Assembly: GCF_002797715.1 (NCBI RefSeq)
Contig: NZ_PGFF01000001.1
Span: forward strand, 930,001-994,000
Source of the DNA: Diaminobutyricimonas aerilata
Lineage (GTDB): Bacteria; Actinomycetota; Actinomycetes; Actinomycetales; Microbacteriaceae
Length of the DNA: 64,000 nucleotides
Direction of reading: 5' to 3'
Shown here one piece after another: positions 17,349 through 25,540 of the stretch; position 1 is the stretch's first letter, and the number at the start of each line of letters is the position of its first letter. The position numbers and the translations under genes are program-made. The notes beneath the pieces are model-generated. The model did no database searches. It was not told the origin of the DNA and saw nothing but the letters and a program-made list of their open reading frames with translations.

Positions 17349-18303
17349 CGTCGATCCGTCCTCCCCGGGTGATGCGGAACATGAACGCCGACCAGAGCAG
17401 CAGCACCAGGATGAGCACCGAGCCGATCGCGGCCGCATAGCCGTATTCGCCGAACAGGAACGCCTGCTCGTACACGTAGTAGATGAGCAGCGACGTCGAC
17501 CCCGCCGGACCACCGCCGGTCATGATGTAGATGAGGTCGAACCCGCCGGTGATGACCGCGATCGTGACCGTGATGAACACGAACAACGACGTCGGCCGCA
17601 GCAGCGGCAGCGTGATCGAACGGAACCGCTGCCACGCGCTCGCCCCGTCGATGCGCGCGGACTCGTAGTACTCGCTCGGGATGTCCTGCAGACCGGCGAG
17701 GAAGATCACCATGTAGTAGCCCATCTGGAACCAGATGCTGATCACCACGACGGTGCCGAGCGTGTACTGCGGATCACCGAGCCACGAGACGTCGCGCACG
17801 CCGAACGCGGCGAGGAACTGGTTGAGCACGCCCACCCGGTCGGCGAGCATGAACTGCCAGATGAGGCCCACCACGACGATGCTCACGACGTAGGGGGCGA
17901 ACAGCGCGCTGCGGATGAACCCGACGAGCGGGATCCTCTGCTGCACGAGCAGCGCGAGCGCGAGAGAGATCACGAAGATGAGCGGCACGAGCGCGACGAG
18001 GTACACCGCGGTCACGGCTGCGCTCTGCAGGAACTGCGGGTCGCCGAACATGCGCACGTAGTTCGCGCCGCCGATGAACTCGAGGTTGCCGAACCCGTCG
18101 AGGCTGAAGAAGCCGAGCGCGATCGCGAGCAGCATCGGAACGAAGACGAACACGAGCAGGCCGAGCGAGTCGGGCAGCAGGAAGAAGAACGCCGCCCGGG
18201 CTTCCCGCTTGCGGCGCGCGGCACCCGCGTCGGGGCGCGGCCGGGTCGAAGCGGATGCGGTGGGCACGGGGCGCGCAGCGGCGCGCGATCCGATCGCGGT
18301 CAT
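17338..18303 (-). CDS. ABC sugar transporter permease (MalF type)
   Basis: A 321-aa permease, partner of the MalG-type protein encoded downstream. It has a basic N-terminus rich in Arg and Ala, six membrane segments and the EAA motif (YYESARIDGASAWQRFRSITLPLLRP). Its ATG at 18303 overlaps the binding-protein stop codon as ATGA. Together the two permeases form the membrane channel for the sugar delivered by the lipoprotein. Confidence 0.95.
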   Translation of the reverse strand: MTAIGSRAAARPVPTASASTRPRPDAGAARRKREARAAFFFLLPDSLGLLVFVFVPMLLAIALGFFSLDGFGNLEFIGGANYVRMFGDPQFLQSAAVTAVYLVALVPLIFVISLALALLVQQRIPLVGFIRSALFAPYVVSIVVVGLIWQFMLADRVGVLNQFLAAFGVRDVSWLGDPQYTLGTVVVISIWFQMGYYMVIFLAGLQDIPSEYYESARIDGASAWQRFRSITLPLLRPTSLFVFITVTIAVITGGFDLIYIMTGGGPAGSTSLLIYYVYEQAFLFGEYGYAAAIGSVLILVLLLWSAFMFRITRGGRIDDGE

Positions 18304-19682
18304 AGCAGCGGTGCTCCCTCGTAGGTCGTGAGGTACGCCTCGATCGCGCTGTGCGCGATCGCGGCCTGGTCGGCGGCGTCTCCGCCCGCGCTCTGCACGC
18401 TCTGGATGGCGTTGGAGACGGCCTTGTAGAGCACGGGTGGGTACCTCGGCTCGCCGCGCCCGGTGTCGAAGATGACGTCGCGGAAGTACGCCATCTTCGG
18501 GTCGTCGTAGGCGCCCGTCTCGCGCATCCGCTTGTCGACGGAGATGCGGGTGGGCATGTCGGATTTCGCGACGGCCGCCCATTCGGTGAGGCGGTCGACG
18601 CTCGCGTCGCTCGTGCTGCCGACCGTCTCGACCACGAATCGCGCGGCCGCCTCCGGGTTGCGCCCGCGGGCGTTGACGGCGAACGCCCACCCGCCGAGCA
18701 CCGTGCGCGTCTCGCCTCCGGGCGGCGTGGGGAGCGGGAACACGCCGTAGTCGAAGTCGGGCGCGTTGCCCCGGAAGTTGGCGACCTGCCAGATGCCCGA
18801 CTGCCACATCGCGGCGAACCCCTCCGTGAAGGCGCCGACGAGGTCGCCGGCCGCGGGCATCGTGCGCGGCGCGAGCCGTCGGCGGGTCGCCTCACCGAAG
18901 AGTTCGAGCGCCTGGATCGCGCCCTCGCTGTCGAAGGCCGCCCGTTGCGTGCGTGGGTCGACCACCTCGCCGCCGCCCTGCCACATCCACGGGTACCAGG
19001 TGAAGTTCTGGTAGTAGCCGGGGATCGTCTCGAACACGACGCCCGATTGCGTCGGAGTGGTGAGCTTCTCGGCCACGTCGAACATCTGCTCCCACGTGGT
19101 GGGGATGTCGCCCTCCGACAGCCCCGCCGCCTCCCACGCGCGCGGGGAGTAGTACATCGCGAGCGGCTCGTTCTCCATCGGCAGCGCGTAGATCTTGCCG
19201 TCGACGCTCCGCGTGGCGAGGGACCCCTCGGTGTAGTCGTCGACCGCCTCCTGCGTCATGTAGGGCCGGAGGTCTTCGAGGGCGCCGCCGTTGTAGTACC
19301 GCGAGAAGTCGCCGGGGCTGATGAGGAAGATGTCCGGGCCGCTCCCGGAGGCGAACGCCGTGGCGAGCCGGGTGTTCGTCGGGTCGGTGTAGGCGGGGAT
19401 GAACACGGCCTCGACCTGTTCCGGGTGCTGACCGTTCCAGTCTGCAATCGCTTTCATGAACCAGTCGTTCTGCGCCTTCAATTCGGGCGCCGTCTGGGTC
19501 GAGGGGGCGTAGAAGTTCCAGAACTGCAACGGCTCCCCGGATGTGCTCGCCCGGTTCGAGCATCCGCTCAGCAGGAGGGGGGCCGACGCGGCCGCGAGGC
19601 CGCCGAACAGCAGCGATCTGCGGGAGACCTGGGCCGCGCTCAGGCGTGAGGTGGCGCGGTGCACGGCGTCGTGTCCACTCAT
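18300..19682 (-). CDS. extracellular sugar-binding lipoprotein (ABC transporter)
   Basis: A 460-aa family 1 solute-binding protein. The N-terminus has a twin-arginine stretch (VSRRSLLFGGLAAAS) followed by a lipobox (LLSGC), so it is probably a Tat-exported, lipid-anchored binding protein on the outer face of the membrane. The body shows the usual pattern (PDIFLISPGDF, YALPMENEPLAMYYSP, TTWEQMFDVAEKLT, VLGGWAFAVN). The ATG at 19682 has GGGAAG five bases upstream. It leads the operon and carries its own promoter and LacI-type operator upstream. The sugar is unknown. Confidence 0.94.
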   Translation of the reverse strand: MSGHDAVHRATSRLSAAQVSRRSLLFGGLAAASAPLLLSGCSNRASTSGEPLQFWNFYAPSTQTAPELKAQNDWFMKAIADWNGQHPEQVEAVFIPAYTDPTNTRLATAFASGSGPDIFLISPGDFSRYYNGGALEDLRPYMTQEAVDDYTEGSLATRSVDGKIYALPMENEPLAMYYSPRAWEAAGLSEGDIPTTWEQMFDVAEKLTTPTQSGVVFETIPGYYQNFTWYPWMWQGGGEVVDPRTQRAAFDSEGAIQALELFGEATRRRLAPRTMPAAGDLVGAFTEGFAAMWQSGIWQVANFRGNAPDFDYGVFPLPTPPGGETRTVLGGWAFAVNARGRNPEAAARFVVETVGSTSDASVDRLTEWAAVAKSDMPTRISVDKRMRETGAYDDPKMAYFRDVIFDTGRGEPRYPPVLYKAVSNAIQSVQSAGGDAADQAAIAHSAIEAYLTTYEGAPLL

Positions 19683-19737
19683 CGTTCTTCCCGTCGTCGG
19701 GACCATCGTCCGGTCACTTCTTCGTGTCGTCGATCGA

Positions 19738-19783
19738 TGAAATCGATTACACGCATCCGACCACGGATGGCCCGGCGCGTCAA
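19738..19783 (-). promoter_or_regulatory. promoter and LacI-type operator of the sugar ABC operon
   Basis: On the minus strand, -35 TTGACG (19783-19778) and -10 TCGGAT (19760-19755) are 17 bp apart. Just downstream, at the expected transcription start, lies TGAAATCGATTACA (19738-19751), a dyad with central CG and five of six matching arm positions. This geometry fits repression by a LacI-family protein, perhaps the regulator at 3021-4037 or one outside the window. Confidence 0.65.
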
Positions 19784-19802
19784 GAGTCAGTTGCGTCGCC
19801 GG

Positions 19803-20159
19803 TCAGGCCGGGGGAGAAGCGGGTGGGCCCTCGTTCCAGAGCGCGGCGGCGACCGCCTCGACCTCCGGCGCCACCTCAGGGTTGAGCATGAACCACAGCT
19901 CATCGCCCGGGCGCCCCGGCGCGAGTCCGTCGGCGTCGTAGACGATGCGGGTGCTCGAGGGCATGAGGCCGAGGTGGTCGTAGATCTCGCCGACGAGTCG
20001 GGGAGGGGCGGCGTCGACATCCCATTCGAGGGCGACGTGCACCGACGCGGGTCCATTGCAGGCCCGGATGCGTCGCGGTCCGCGCGTCAGCCGAGGCGAC
20101 TCGTCGCCGAGTTCGCGCCAACCCTCCGGGAGCATCCGCCCGCCCATGCCGCACATCAT
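19803..20159 (-). CDS. hypothetical protein, 118 aa
   Basis: No family recognised. The protein is soluble, with no signal peptide or membrane segment, has an acidic middle (VHVALEWDVDAAP, LVGEIYDHLGL) and a repetitive EVAPEVEAVAAAL helix near the end. The start is uncertain: ATG codons at 20159, 20156 and 20135 are all possible. It is divergent from the membrane protein gene at 20240. Confidence 0.55.
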   Translation of the reverse strand: MMCGMGGRMLPEGWRELGDESPRLTRGPRRIRACNGPASVHVALEWDVDAAPPRLVGEIYDHLGLMPSSTRIVYDADGLAPGRPGDELWFMLNPEVAPEVEAVAAALWNEGPPASPPA

Positions 20160-20203
20160 GCCACCACGAATTGCTACTCGGATGCCGCGGTTCGAATCGG
20201 CTC

Positions 20204-20238
20204 TTGTCTCCGTCCGATTGGATAGTTACGCTATCCAA
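20204..20238 (+). promoter_or_regulatory. promoter overlapped by a perfect 8-bp-arm palindrome
   Basis: TTGTCT (20204-20209) and TACGCT (20227-20232) are spaced by 17 bp. The palindrome TTGGATAG-ttacg-CTATCCAA (20218-20238) covers the -10 box and ends one base before the ATG at 20240. Transcription would start at or next to the start codon, and a dimeric repressor bound here would block it. Confidence 0.65.
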
Positions 20239-20239
20239 C

Positions 20240-21253
20240 ATGACCGCATCCGTCGTTCCGACGTCGTTCCGCTCGGCCGCGCGCCGCGCCTACTCGTGGC
20301 ATCCGCCGCTCATGACCCTCGCTGCCGCGACGGTCGTGCTCACCGTCGTGGCTCTCGCCGGGTACCTGGTCGACCCGCGCGAGCTGGTCGGCGTGCCGCT
20401 GTGGGAGAAGCCGCTCAAGTTCGCGATCTCGACCTTCCTGTACGCGGTCACCTTCGCGTGGCTCATCTCGCTGCTCACCCGCGGACGCCGGTTCGCCTGG
20501 CTGGTCGGCACCGTGTCCGCCGTCGGCCTGGTCATCGAGCTCGTGGTCATCGTGGGTCTGCAGGTCGCGGGTCAGACGAGCCACTTCAACGTGTCCACCC
20601 CGTTCGCCGCCGCGATGTGGGCGGTCATGGCGACCTCGATCGCCGTGGTCTGGGTCGCCGCCCTCGTCGTGGCGTTCGCGCTGCTGCGCGCGCCGCTCGG
20701 TGACCCCGCCCGCAGTCTCGCCATCCGGGCCGGCGCGTTCATCGGCGTGATCGGCATGGCTCTCGCGTTCCTCATGACGAGCCCGACGGCGCAACAGCTC
20801 GCCGACTACCAGGGCATCGTGGGAGCTCACGCGGTCGGCGTCCCCGACGGGGGACCCGGACTCCCGCTGCTCGGCTGGAGCACCGTCGCGGGCGACCTCC
20901 GCATCCCGCACTTCGTCGGCATGCACGCCCTGCAGTTGCTGCCGCTCGGACTCCTCGCGCTCGAACTCCTCGCCCGTCGCGTGACCCCGCTGCGCTCGGC
21001 GCGCGTGCGGCGCGACCTCGTCGCGATCGCGACGGTCGCCTACCTGGCCGTGCTCGGGCTTCTCACGTGGCAGGCCCTGCGCGGGCAGTCGATCGTCGCT
21101 CCGGACACGATCACCGCCGTCGTCACCGCCGGCCTCGCGGCCGCCGTATCGGCCGCCGTCGCGCTCGTGCTCGCTCGGGAGGTGCGACGGCCCGCGGTCG
21201 ACGCGGAACCCGCAGTCCCGTCGCCCGCGCCGACGCCGACCGCGGTCGGCTGA
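20240..21253 (+). CDS. polytopic membrane protein of unknown function
   Basis: A 337-aa protein with about eight to nine hydrophobic helices. Recognisable features are a PLWEKPLKFAISTFLYAVTFAWL segment after the first helix and a long loop (LADYQGIVGAHAVGVPDGGPG) before the helix following RIPHFVGMHALQLLP; the histidines there could bind a cofactor or metal, but no function is known to me. The C-terminus is a Pro/Ala-rich tail. The ATG at 20240 is fixed by the adjacent promoter/palindrome and implies a leaderless transcript. Confidence 0.8.
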   Translation: MTASVVPTSFRSAARRAYSWHPPLMTLAAATVVLTVVALAGYLVDPRELVGVPLWEKPLKFAISTFLYAVTFAWLISLLTRGRRFAWLVGTVSAVGLVIELVVIVGLQVAGQTSHFNVSTPFAAAMWAVMATSIAVVWVAALVVAFALLRAPLGDPARSLAIRAGAFIGVIGMALAFLMTSPTAQQLADYQGIVGAHAVGVPDGGPGLPLLGWSTVAGDLRIPHFVGMHALQLLPLGLLALELLARRVTPLRSARVRRDLVAIATVAYLAVLGLLTWQALRGQSIVAPDTITAVVTAGLAAAVSAAVALVLAREVRRPAVDAEPAVPSPAPTPTAVG

Positions 21254-21327
21254 GCGTTCTCAGGGGTCACGGATGCGCGCCGCCGAGGATGGGAGGGGCC
21301 GCACGGCCCGGACCGGAAGGACGCGAC

Positions 21328-21537
21328 ATGGCATTCGGCGACATCACGAAGAAGGCGCAGCAGCTGCTGCGCGACGAGCGCGTGGCGAAGGCGCTCAAGA
21401 GCGAGAAGGCCGAGGGCGTGAGCGACAAGCTCCTCGACGGCGTGGCCGGTGCCGCGAACAAGGTGACCGGCGGCAAGCACGCGGACAAGATCGACGGCGC
21501 GCGCGACGCCGCGGACAAGAGGATCGGCGACCGCTAG
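21328..21537 (+). CDS. MT0933/Rv0909-like small antitoxin-type protein
   Basis: A 69-aa highly charged protein with the pattern KKAQQLLRDERVAKALKSEK ... ANKVTGGKHADKIDGARDAADKRIG, matching the actinobacterial MT0933-like antitoxin family (lysine- and alanine-rich, GGKHADKID core). GGAAGGA lies six bases before the ATG. No toxin gene is adjacent, so a toxin-antitoxin role is not supported by context; many members of this family are encoded alone. Confidence 0.7.
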   Translation: MAFGDITKKAQQLLRDERVAKALKSEKAEGVSDKLLDGVAGAANKVTGGKHADKIDGARDAADKRIGDR

Positions 21538-21559
21538 GCCCCGGCCGAGGCCGCGCCGC

Positions 21560-22429
21560 TCAGTCGGAGTGCACCCGGCCGAGGAAGTCGCGGCTGAGGG
21601 CGACCACCTCGTCCAGGTGGGTCTCGAGCAACCAGTGCCCGCCTCCGAGCAGGTGCAGCTCGGCGTCGGGCAGGTCGCGCAGGTAGGCCCGCGCCGACTC
21701 CTCGGGCATGTAGCCGTCGTGCGGTCCCCAGACGATGAGCGTGGGCGGCCGATGCTCGCGCAGGTACGCCTGGATGTCGGCGAAGAACGGCAGCGTGGTC
21801 GCCTGGTCCTCGAAGAGGTCGACGATCAGCTCCCGCCGACGGGGCGTGTCGAGCTGTCGCCAGGCGAGCGTCCACAGGTCGGGCGTCAGACGGTCGCGCA
21901 GCTCCTCGGGCAGTTCGCCGAGGAACTCATCGCGGAACCCGTCTTCGCTGACCGCCTCCGCGAGTCGCGCGCGTCCATCCGGAGTCGGGTTCCGCCAGTG
22001 CTCGAGCAGGGTCGCGTACTTCGGTCCGAGCGCGTCCTCGTAGACGTCGCCGTTCTGGATGATGAGCGCCGTGACCCGCTCGGGACGCGCGAGGGCGAGC
22101 CGGTATCCGAATTGCGAGCCGTAGTCGTGCAGATACAGCGCGTAGCGCTGCAGTCCGAGCGCGTCGGCGAAACGGCCGAGGAACGCGCCCTGCCCGGCGA
22201 AGCTGTAGTCGAAGTCGTCCGGGGTGGCGCTGTAGCCCCAGCCGGGCAGGTCCGGTGCGACGAGGTGCCACCGGTCGCCGAGCTCGGCCATGTATCGCCG
22301 GAACTCGAAGGACGAGCACGGGTACCCGTGCGGAAGCAGCACGACCGGCGCGTCGGCGGGCCCCGCCTCGCGGTAGAACACGTCCACCCCGTCGACCTCG
22401 ATGCGGCGGTGGTGGACGATCGCGCTCAC
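21560..22429 (-). CDS. alpha/beta hydrolase (epoxide hydrolase / haloalkane dehalogenase type)
   Basis: A 289-aa hydrolase. The nucleophile elbow has aspartate (LHDYGSQFGYR), which separates it from serine esterases; the acid is in WGPHDGYMPEE and the histidine in GGGHWLLETH. HGYPCSSFEFR supplies the oxyanion hole. The natural substrate is unknown. The GTG at 22429 overlaps the stop codon of the metallo-hydrolase by four bases, so the two are translationally coupled. A paralogue lies at 35598-36521. Confidence 0.88.
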   Translation of the reverse strand: MSAIVHHRRIEVDGVDVFYREAGPADAPVVLLPHGYPCSSFEFRRYMAELGDRWHLVAPDLPGWGYSATPDDFDYSFAGQGAFLGRFADALGLQRYALYLHDYGSQFGYRLALARPERVTALIIQNGDVYEDALGPKYATLLEHWRNPTPDGRARLAEAVSEDGFRDEFLGELPEELRDRLTPDLWTLAWRQLDTPRRRELIVDLFEDQATTLPFFADIQAYLREHRPPTLIVWGPHDGYMPEESARAYLRDLPDAELHLLGGGHWLLETHLDEVVALSRDFLGRVHSD

Positions 22430-23055
22430 AATTCGAGCGTATCTCCGGGTTCGAGCGGATGGAAGACGCCGCCCGCCGCCTCGGTGGCCGATTGCAGGCG
22501 CGCGTAGTACATCTGCTTGCCGAGCACCGAGAGCAGCATCTCGTGGGCGGGGAACGAGCGCTTCGGCGCGACGGCGGTGACGTAGTCCATGGCCTCGGCG
22601 ACCTTCATCCACGGTGCGTTCGCGGGAGCGGCAAGCGTGTCCACCGGCTTCGGCGGCACGGTGAACGCGTCGCCGGGGTAGAACAGCGAGTCGTTGACCA
22701 TCACGCCGACGTTGCTGATCACCGGGATCGTCGGATGGATGACCGCGTGCTGCGAGCCGAAGAATTCCAGTCGGAAGCCGCCGACCTCGTGCACGTCGCC
22801 CTCGTGAACCGCGTCGATCTCGAATCCCTCCGCTTGTGCGACGACGCTCGCCGGAGCGAAGATGCGTGCTCCCTGATTGAGGTCGAGGATCCGCGTGAGC
22901 TGTTCGGGCGTCCAGTGGTCGGGGTGTTCGTGGGTGATGACGATGGCGACCACCCCCAGCACATCGATGAGCGGAGTCGTGAAGTTGCCGGGGTCGATGA
23001 CGACGCGCTCGTCGGCGATCTCGACCACCATGCAGGCGTGTTCGTGCTTGGTCAC
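22426..23055 (-). CDS. MBL-fold metal-dependent hydrolase (UlaG-like)
   Basis: A 209-aa metallo-beta-lactamase-fold protein with the zinc motif THEHPDHW and further ligands in GSQHAVIHP, YPGDAF and PAHE. Such proteins hydrolyse lactones, phosphodiesters or similar bonds. The GTG at 23055 (start VTKHEHACMVVEIADE) is preferred because GGAGG lies six bases upstream; the ATG at 23061 directly abuts GGAGG. Its stop overlaps the alpha/beta hydrolase start. Confidence 0.85.
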   Translation of the reverse strand: MTKHEHACMVVEIADERVVIDPGNFTTPLIDVLGVVAIVITHEHPDHWTPEQLTRILDLNQGARIFAPASVVAQAEGFEIDAVHEGDVHEVGGFRLEFFGSQHAVIHPTIPVISNVGVMVNDSLFYPGDAFTVPPKPVDTLAAPANAPWMKVAEAMDYVTAVAPKRSFPAHEMLLSVLGKQMYYARLQSATEAAGGVFHPLEPGDTLEL

Positions 23056-23176
23056 TCGCATCCTCCGAGCGTATTGCGCACCGCCGACCCGGCTCGGTGC
23101 ATCCGGTGTTCTCCAAGTGGAGCCGCCCCCGGGACGCGGGGCGGCGGCGGGCGACGGCGACTGGGATGATCGGGGG

Positions 23177-24079
23177 ATGACGTCGACGCCGCCGAAGCGC
23201 CTCGTCGTCGCCGTCAACCCGGCGGCCTCGTTCGGTCGGCGGCGCGGCGTGGGTGCGGATGCGGCGGGCCGGTTGCGCGCGGCCGGTCACGACGTCGTTG
23301 AGCTCGAGGCCCCGGACTACGCGATGCTGCGATCGCGGGCTCGCGATGCTCTCGCAACGGCGGACGCCCTCATCGTGGTGGGCGGCGACGGCATGGTCAA
23401 CCTCGGCGTCGGACTCGTCGCCGAGACCGGCATGCCGCTCGGGATCGTGCCGTCAGGCACGGGGAACGACACGGCCCGGTCGCTCGGATTGCCGCACGAC
23501 GACCCGGGCGCCGCGATCGAGCGGCTCCTCGTCGCGCTCCAACGCGAGCCACGCAGCATCGACGCCGCGCGGGTGTCCCACGCGGCCGGAACCCGGTGGT
23601 ACGCGTGCATGCTCTCGGCCGGGTTCGACGCGATCGTCAACGAACGGGCGAACCGCATGTCGTGGCCGAAGGGCCCGAGACGGTACACGATCGCGTTGCT
23701 CGTCGAGCTCGCCCGCTTGCGGCCGATCCGCTACCGCCTCGAACTCGACGGGGTGGCGAGCGAGCGCGCCGCAGTGCTCGTGTCGGTCGGCAACGGCGTC
23801 TCGCTCGGCGGGGGCATGAAGGCGACCCCGGATGCGGTGCTCGACGACGGGCTGCTCGACGTGCTCGTGGTCGAGCCGCTGTCGCGCTCGAGCTTCCTGC
23901 GGATCTTCCCGCGCGTGTTCGCCGGCACGCACGTCACCGACCGCCGGGTGTCCATCGAGCGCGCCCGCCGCATCCGCATCGACGCCGCGGATGTGGTGGC
24001 CTATGCCGACGGGGAACGCATCGCCCCGTTGCCGATCGAGATCGAATGCGTGCCCGGCGCGCTGCGCGTGCTCGTCTGA
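23177..24079 (+). CDS. diacylglycerol kinase family lipid kinase
   Basis: A 300-aa member of the DagK/YegS/sphingosine-kinase family, which phosphorylates a lipid (diacylglycerol or undecaprenol-like) at the membrane. The N-terminal domain carries VGGDGMVNLG (nucleotide-binding) and PSGTGNDTAR; the C-terminal beta domain carries GFDAIVNERAN, VSVGNGVSLGGGMKATPDAVLDDG and LLDVLVVEP. GATGAT lies six bases before the ATG, the leaderless pattern. Divergent from the metallo-hydrolase gene. Confidence 0.92.
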   Translation: MTSTPPKRLVVAVNPAASFGRRRGVGADAAGRLRAAGHDVVELEAPDYAMLRSRARDALATADALIVVGGDGMVNLGVGLVAETGMPLGIVPSGTGNDTARSLGLPHDDPGAAIERLLVALQREPRSIDAARVSHAAGTRWYACMLSAGFDAIVNERANRMSWPKGPRRYTIALLVELARLRPIRYRLELDGVASERAAVLVSVGNGVSLGGGMKATPDAVLDDGLLDVLVVEPLSRSSFLRIFPRVFAGTHVTDRRVSIERARRIRIDAADVVAYADGERIAPLPIEIECVPGALRVLV

Positions 24080-24089
24080 GCCGAGCGGG

Positions 24090-25031
24090 TCAGCCCTGCG
24101 CTTCGGCCTTGCCGAGGCGCCAGTAGCCCATGAACGACACGCGGGTGCGGTCGATGCCCGTCTCAGTGACGAGGAACCGGCGCAGCGCCTTGATGACCGA
24201 CGCCTCACCGGCGAGCCACGCGTAGAAATCGCCGGGGCCGGCTTCGGGGGCGTCCCACAGCAGGTCGACGTCCACGTCGATGTCGTCGAGGGTCTGCGGC
24301 GCGAGGATCGCCGGGTCGATAGCCGCGCGGTTGCCCGCCACCCATGCCCGCACCGCCTCCTGCAGCGGCGCCCCGAGCTCGCGTTCGCCGCGCGGCAACC
24401 AGGTGATGCTCTGCGCGTTGCGGGCGAGGGGGAGGGCGTCGGCGGCGTCCGGGATCTCGATGAACGCGTGCGCGCGGCATCCGGTGGGCAGGGTCTCGAG
24501 GATGCTGCAGATGGCGGGGGCGGCGGTCTCGTCGCCGACGAGCAGCACCTCCTTGGCCGCGCCAGGCTTCCAGTCGAAGCCCGAGGAGCAGTAGAGGCTC
24601 CGCGCGTCCGGGCCGATGATCATGACCTCGTCGCCGGGCGTCGCCGCCTGCAACCACCGGGCGGCGGGACCCCCGTCGCCGTGGTTGACGAAGTCGACGT
24701 CGATCTCGCGGGCCGCGGGGCGCACGCCGCGGATCGTGTACGTGCGGAACGGCGGGCGCAGGTGGTCGGGCATGGCGCGCCACGCCTCGTACCAGGTGGC
24801 GCCGTCGAGGTCGTCGAACGTGCTGAGCCCGAATTCCGGTACGGGGAACACGATCTTGATGCGCTGGTCGAGCCCGTCGGTTCCGAAGAAGGAGAGGTCG
24901 TCGCCACTGAAGGTGACGCGCGTGAAGTGCGGGCTGAGCGCGACCACGCGGCTGACGCTCACGCGGAAGAGACAGTAGCCGGGACGCTCGTCCTGGAGCA
25001 CGGCACTGGTCGTCGCGACTGAGGTAAGCAT
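24090..25031 (-). CDS. siderophore-interacting FAD-binding reductase
   Basis: A 313-aa siderophore-interacting protein (ViuB-like). It binds FAD (YTIRGVRP motif) and reduces Fe(III)-siderophore to release iron in the cytoplasm; the NAD(P)H domain shows LLVGDETAAPAICSILE and HAFIEI. The ATG at 25031 lies inside an IdeR/DtxR box and is preceded by -10-like CATACT with six intervening bases, so transcription is iron-repressed and the mRNA probably leaderless. An internal GTG at 25001 is a less likely start. Confidence 0.93.
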   Translation of the reverse strand: MLTSVATTSAVLQDERPGYCLFRVSVSRVVALSPHFTRVTFSGDDLSFFGTDGLDQRIKIVFPVPEFGLSTFDDLDGATWYEAWRAMPDHLRPPFRTYTIRGVRPAAREIDVDFVNHGDGGPAARWLQAATPGDEVMIIGPDARSLYCSSGFDWKPGAAKEVLLVGDETAAPAICSILETLPTGCRAHAFIEIPDAADALPLARNAQSITWLPRGERELGAPLQEAVRAWVAGNRAAIDPAILAPQTLDDIDVDVDLLWDAPEAGPGDFYAWLAGEASVIKALRRFLVTETGIDRTRVSFMGYWRLGKAEAQG

Positions 25032-25038
25032 TACCTAA
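25020..25038. promoter_or_regulatory. IdeR/DtxR iron box
   Basis: TTAGGTAATGCTTACCTCA on the minus strand closely matches the 19-bp iron box TTAGGTWAGSCTWACCTAA. It spans the end of the -10 box (25043-25038) and the start codon of the siderophore-interacting protein, so iron-loaded IdeR would block both RNA polymerase and the leaderless start. Confidence 0.85.
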
Positions 25039-25097
25039 GTATGCACGAGCTCCGCCGATGTCGCGAGCGGAAGTCACCTGCACCGTGACCCCGGCCC

Positions 25098-25213
25098 GCT
25101 CCCTGAGCCTGTCGAAGGGAGCACCCCGGTCGAGGCCGCTCCCGCTCCCTGAGCCTGTCGAAGGGAGCACCTCGGTCGAGGCCGCTCCCGCTCCCTGAGC
25201 CTGTCGAAGGGGC
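25098..25213. repeat. three tandem 46-bp units with a palindromic core
   Basis: Copies at 25098-25122, 25144-25168 and 25190-25213 (the last one base short) share a 25-bp core beginning GCTCCCTGAGCC and ending AAGGGAGC; the 7-bp ends are inverted repeats around an 11-nt loop. Spacers of 21 bp (CGGTCGAGGCCG) are also repeated. This CCTGAGCCTGTCGAAGG element resembles REP-like intergenic repeats of actinobacteria. It lies between the siderophore gene's operator and the convergent monooxygenase-like gene. Confidence 0.9.
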
Positions 25214-25228
25214 ACCCCGCGCGACGCA

Positions 25229-25540
25229 TCAGTGCACGCGGTCGGGGAACAACGCCTCGTCGACCTCGAACACCTCGACGGACTGCGGCTCGCGCAGGAA
25301 CCCGGCCGCGCCGATCGCGGCGACCGTCTCGCGGTAGTCGCTCGACGCATCCAGCCGTGCCACCGACTCGGCGTCGTCCCAGAACGTGATGACGACGCGG
25401 CCCTCCGCGGCCCGGGCGAACACGAGCCCGCGGAATCCGGGCTGCCGCCGGAACATCGGCAGCGAGCGCTCGGTCGCGAAGGCGGTGTACTCGTCGGCGC
25501 GGGACTCGTCGAGCCCGGTGCGCCAGATGCGTGCGATCAC
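25229..25540 (-). CDS. antibiotic biosynthesis monooxygenase (ABM)-like protein
   Basis: A 103-aa single-domain dimeric alpha+beta barrel protein: VIARIWRTGLDESRADEYTAF, then MFRRQPGFRGLVFARA and VITFWDDAESVARLDASSDY. Proteins of this fold include small monooxygenases and many without known function. The GTG at 25540 is chosen because the family begins with this strand; GGAGGG immediately precedes it with little spacing. The 3' end is next to the tandem repeats. Confidence 0.75.
   Translation of the reverse strand: MIARIWRTGLDESRADEYTAFATERSLPMFRRQPGFRGLVFARAAEGRVVITFWDDAESVARLDASSDYRETVAAIGAAGFLREPQSVEVFEVDEALFPDRVH

Noticed and set aside
20180-20210. GGTTCGAATC resembling a tRNA T-loop
   Set aside because: Flanking bases do not form a 5-bp T-stem and no acceptor or anticodon arm fits; the sequence is part of an intergenic promoter region.
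21328-21537. Toxin-antitoxin locus
   Set aside because: The MT0933-like protein has no adjacent toxin gene; neighbours are a membrane protein and a convergent hydrolase.
25098-25213. Tandem repeat considered as a CRISPR array
   Set aside because: Spacers are themselves repeated, unit length is 46 bp with palindromic core, and no cas gene is near.
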